Positions 5,307 to 7,123 of a stretch of 7,123 bases of DNA are shown here, in pieces. The position numbers and the translations under genes were made by a program. Origin of the DNA: an uncultured Eubacteriales bacterium (lineage in GTDB: Bacteria; Bacillota; Clostridia; Oscillospirales; Oscillospiraceae); the NCBI GenBank assembly GCA_900321335.1, contig ONVR01000208.1, positions 1 through 7,123 on the forward strand. The letters are read 5' to 3'. The notes below the pieces were generated by a model. It was not told where the DNA came from and did no database searches. It saw nothing but the letters and a program-made list of their open reading frames with translations. Numbering within the stretch: the stretch's first letter is position 1; each line of letters starts with the position of its first letter.

Positions 5307-6274
5307 TGGATTTTATACGCGGAAAAATATTTTTCCACGAAATCGATTTTAGTCAGGCAAAAAGCCCTGTTTTGCAGGTAGTTCAGGATCCCCGCGTCGG
5401 TCCGGAAGGAGAAGACCAGTTTATACGAGCACAGCAGCTGGCCGCTCTCCCCGTAGCGCCGGTTCTGCTGCTGCCTGCCGTACTTTCCGTCTCCCAGCAG
5501 GGGGCAGCCCGCGGCGGCCAGCTGGGCCCGGATCTGGTGGGTCCGCCCGGTGTGCAGGCGGCACTCCAGCAGAGACAGACCGTCTCTTGTCTCCAGCGTT
5601 CTGTATTCGGTCACGGCCGTGCGTGCCCCTTTCTCCGGAGAGCACCTGACGTAGACCTGGTTTTTCGCCGCGTCCTTGAACAGGTAGTCTTTCAAAATGC
5701 CCTGAGCAGGCCGGGGCGTCCCGTGGACCACCGTCAGGTAATACTTGTCGATCTCCCGGTCCCGGATCTTCTGATTCATGATCCGCAGGGTCTCCGCGTT
5801 CTTGGCGGCGATGACGATCCCGGCGGTGTTCCGGTCGATCCGGTTGCACAGGGCGGGGGCAAAGGCGTTTTCGGCCCGGGGACGGTATTCTCCCTTGGCA
5901 TACAGGTAGGCCTGGATCTGTGCAATGAGGGTGTTGTAGGACCAGCCGCCGTCCGGATGGCACAGCACCCCGGCCTTTTTGTTCACCAGCAGCAGATTCT
6001 TGTCCTCGTACACCACGTCCACCTCGGGCACGGCGATCTTCAGAAAGGCGTTGCTCTCGCTGGGTTTTTCGAAGAACTCGTCGTTGACGTACATCTGTAC
6101 CGTGTCCCCGATGGCCAGCTTATAATCTCTTTTTGCGCCTTTGCTGTTGACTTTTATCCGCTTGAGGCGTATATATTTCTGTGTGAGAGACGCCGGGAGC
6201 AGAGGAACGGCCTTGCCCACAAAGCGGTCCAGCCGCTGGCCCGCGTCGTTCTGCCCGATAGAAAATTCCTTCAA
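5303..6274 (-). CDS. RluA-family 23S rRNA pseudouridine synthase (RluC/RluD-like)
   Basis: The 323-residue protein has an N-terminal S4 RNA-binding domain (about 12-62) and a catalytic domain (about 85-290). The catalytic motif reads NRIDRNTAG (144-152), a variant of the common HRLDRDTSG, with the essential aspartate at D147. The LHTGRTHQIRAQL block (240-252) near the active site is intact, followed by PLLGDGKYG (258-266). These enzymes convert specific uridines of large-subunit rRNA to pseudouridine; the target position cannot be read here. It starts with TTG (6272-6274): GGAGG lies eight bases upstream and no ATG fits. Its promoter is back to back with that of the DUF177 gene. No terminator follows, so some transcripts may read into potA. 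Confidence 0.9.
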   Translation of the reverse strand: MKEFSIGQNDAGQRLDRFVGKAVPLLPASLTQKYIRLKRIKVNSKGAKRDYKLAIGDTVQMYVNDEFFEKPSESNAFLKIAVPEVDVVYEDKNLLLVNKKAGVLCHPDGGWSYNTLIAQIQAYLYAKGEYRPRAENAFAPALCNRIDRNTAGIVIAAKNAETLRIMNQKIRDREIDKYYLTVVHGTPRPAQGILKDYLFKDAAKNQVYVRCSPEKGARTAVTEYRTLETRDGLSLLECRLHTGRTHQIRAQLAAAGCPLLGDGKYGRQQQNRRYGESGQLLCSYKLVFSFRTDAGILNYLQNRAFCLTKIDFVEKYFSAYKIH

Positions 6275-6319
6275 AATGATCCCCTCCGTAACGGGAGAAT
6301 AAAAATTTTATCAATAGTG

Positions 6320-6348
6320 ACTATATCACACGAAAAAACATTTGACAA
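6320..6348 (-). promoter_or_regulatory. Sigma-A promoter of the pseudouridine synthase gene
   Basis: On the minus strand TTGTCA (6343-6348) and TATAGT (6320-6325) are 17 bases apart, with TGA before the -10 box (extended -10). Its -35 box occupies the same bases as that of the opposing promoter. A short GTGA-N5-TCAC inverted repeat (6317-6329) covers its -10 box. The leader is about 40 bases. Confidence 0.78.
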
Positions 6349-6370
6349 CAGATACTTAATGCATTATAAT
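6342..6370 (+). promoter_or_regulatory. Consensus sigma-A promoter of the DUF177-rpmF operon
   Basis: TTGACA (6342-6347) and TATAAT (6365-6370) are perfect consensus hexamers with the ideal 17-base spacer, as expected for a highly expressed ribosomal protein operon. A 10-bp palindrome, TAATGCATTA (6357-6366), overlaps the spacer and -10 box. The leader is about 20 bases. Confidence 0.93.
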
Positions 6371-6396
6371 ATCAAGGCAATTATGCGAGGTGTACA

Positions 6397-6894
6397 ATGC
6401 GTTTAGACCTTCATGAGATCATCAATATCCCCGGAAAACATGTGGCATTCGACTATTCGCCGGACTGGACGGAGCTGACCTACGGCTCGGTCCTGGAGGT
6501 CAGACCGAATACCCGGGCTGTCGGGGAGATCCGCAACGTGGCCGGTGTGCTCACGCTGACCGCGGACGTGGAAGCGGACATGCACTGTGTCTGCGCACGG
6601 TGTCTGAAGGAATTCGATAAACATCTTGCTCTGCACACCCAGGCGGTGATCGCGGATCCGGAGGACGTTCCGGAGGACTCAGATGCGTATTTCCTGGACG
6701 GAAATTATGCTGACGTGGATGAGATCCTCTATACGGCGCTGGTGCTGGATCTGGATGAGCGGCTGCTGTGCAGGGAGGATTGCAAAGGACTCTGCGATAA
6801 ATGCGGCGCGGACTTAAACGAGGGACCTTGCTCGTGCAAGGCAGAGATCGATCCCAGGCTGGCTGTTTTAGGGCAGCTCCTGGAGAATGACTAA
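6397..6894 (+). CDS. DUF177/YceD-family protein, large-subunit rRNA accumulation
   Basis: The 165-residue acidic soluble protein has the layout of the DUF177 (YceD) family: an N-terminal beta-rich half, then CVCARC (64-69, with a CxxC at 66-69), and a cysteine-rich C-terminal part, C125-x3-C129-x3-C133-x2-C136 and C145/C147, in the family's CKGLCDKCGADLN pattern. The family sits before rpmF in most bacteria and is linked to normal 23S rRNA levels in E. coli and plants. The mechanism is not settled; the cysteines suggest zinc binding. GAGGTG (6387-6392) precedes the ATG by four bases. It shares a transcript with rpmF, 15 bases downstream. Confidence 0.92.
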   Translation: MRLDLHEIINIPGKHVAFDYSPDWTELTYGSVLEVRPNTRAVGEIRNVAGVLTLTADVEADMHCVCARCLKEFDKHLALHTQAVIADPEDVPEDSDAYFLDGNYADVDEILYTALVLDLDERLLCREDCKGLCDKCGADLNEGPCSCKAEIDPRLAVLGQLLEND

Positions 6895-6909
6895 CAGGAG
6901 GTGTCATAA

Positions 6910-7092
6910 ATGGCGGTTCCCAAGAGAAAAGTATCGAAGGCTAGAAGAGACAAGAGACGTTCTTCCCACTGGAAGCTCTCTACGCCCAATCTGGTTGCTT
7001 GTCCCAAGTGCGGCGAGCTGCGCATGCCCCACAGAGCGTGCAGAAACTGCGGCACATACAACAATCGTACCGTTCTGAAGACCGAGGCCTGA
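6910..7092 (+). CDS. rpmF: 50S ribosomal protein L32 (zinc-ribbon form)
   Basis: The 60-residue basic protein begins MAVPKRKVSKARRDKRRS, the typical L32 start. It carries a zinc ribbon of C31-x2-C34 and C44-x2-C47, so it is the cysteine-containing form rather than the zinc-independent paralogue some bacteria use under zinc limitation. It is a structural protein of the large ribosomal subunit. AGGAGGTG (6896-6903) gives a strong start at the ATG (6910-6912). In Firmicutes it is usually followed by fapR and/or plsX; only 31 bases remain here, so this cannot be checked. Confidence 0.97.
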   Translation: MAVPKRKVSKARRDKRRSSHWKLSTPNLVACPKCGELRMPHRACRNCGTYNNRTVLKTEA

Positions 7093-7098
7093 GGCCTC
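7084..7098 (+). other. Inverted repeat across the rpmF stop codon
   Basis: GAGGCC (7084-7089) and GGCCTC (7093-7098) flank the TGA stop exactly, forming a 6-bp stem with the stop codon as the loop. There is no U-run, so it is not a terminator on its own. Confidence 0.5.
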
Positions 7099-7102
7099 AA
7101 AA

Positions 7103-7123
7103 CCACCGGAGCGTATCCGGCGG
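7103..7123 (+). other. Second hairpin after rpmF, at the window edge
   Basis: CCGGA (7106-7110) pairs with TCCGG (7116-7120) around GCGTA. Two more G-C pairs follow beyond one mismatch (7103-7104 with 7122-7123). The sequence stops here, so whether a U-run follows, which would make it a terminator, is unknown. Confidence 0.4.

Noticed and set aside
6342..6396. FapR operator in the DUF177-rpmF promoter
   Set aside because: This operon often includes lipid genes controlled by FapR, but no sequence resembling the remembered FapR site (TTAGTACCTGxTACTAA) is present.
5306..6406. Plus-strand open frame opposite the pseudouridine synthase gene
   Set aside because: It crosses the divergent promoter region and overlaps the DUF177 start; its composition looks antisense.

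Overview
The window looks like chromosomal DNA of a spore-forming, fairly GC-rich clostridial Firmicute; Oscillospiraceae/Ruminococcaceae-like is my best guess. The evidence is the start of a spore maturation gene (spmA), a Bacillus-type AbrB regulator, a Firmicute-style DUF177-rpmF pair, strong Shine-Dalgarno sequences, and AT-rich intergenic regions with textbook sigma-A promoters between GC-rich genes. No mobile element, CRISPR array, rRNA or tRNA was seen.

Layout. (1) 1-228, minus: the first 76 codons of spmA, cut by the window edge. (2) 229-430: a divergent regulatory region with a possible sigma-E-type promoter for spmA and a good sigma-A promoter for abrB. (3) 431-673, plus: abrB, with a C-terminal four-cysteine zinc-knuckle-like extension, ending at a bidirectional terminator it shares with the convergent gene. 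(4) 735-1184, minus: a small uncharacterised cupin with its own promoter and a palindrome over the -10 box. (5) 5183-1296, minus: a complete potA-potB-potC-potD polyamine ABC importer operon with a promoter at 5278-5306 and a terminator at 1250-1288. (6) 5303-6274, minus: an RluA-family rRNA pseudouridine synthase. (7) 6275-6396: a compact divergent region whose two promoters share one -35 site. (8) 6397-7092, plus: DUF177/YceD and rpmF (ribosomal protein L32), which in Firmicutes usually lead into fatty-acid/phospholipid genes; those would lie beyond the window.

How the genes work together. PotD is a lipoprotein that captures spermidine/putrescine outside the cell. PotB and PotC form the membrane channel and PotA drives transport with ATP. 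The synthase and the DUF177-L32 pair both concern the large ribosomal subunit, and their promoters are back to back. The cupin follows the pot operon but has its own promoter, so a link to polyamines is only positional.

I did not find a convincing undescribed system: the gene content is ordinary. The points most worth a second look are regulatory: the shared -35 element, an exact 13-bp repeat upstream of potA and of potD that contains a -10 hexamer, and the palindrome over the cupin promoter. Family assignments are from recognised motifs and remembered family sequences; no database search was possible.
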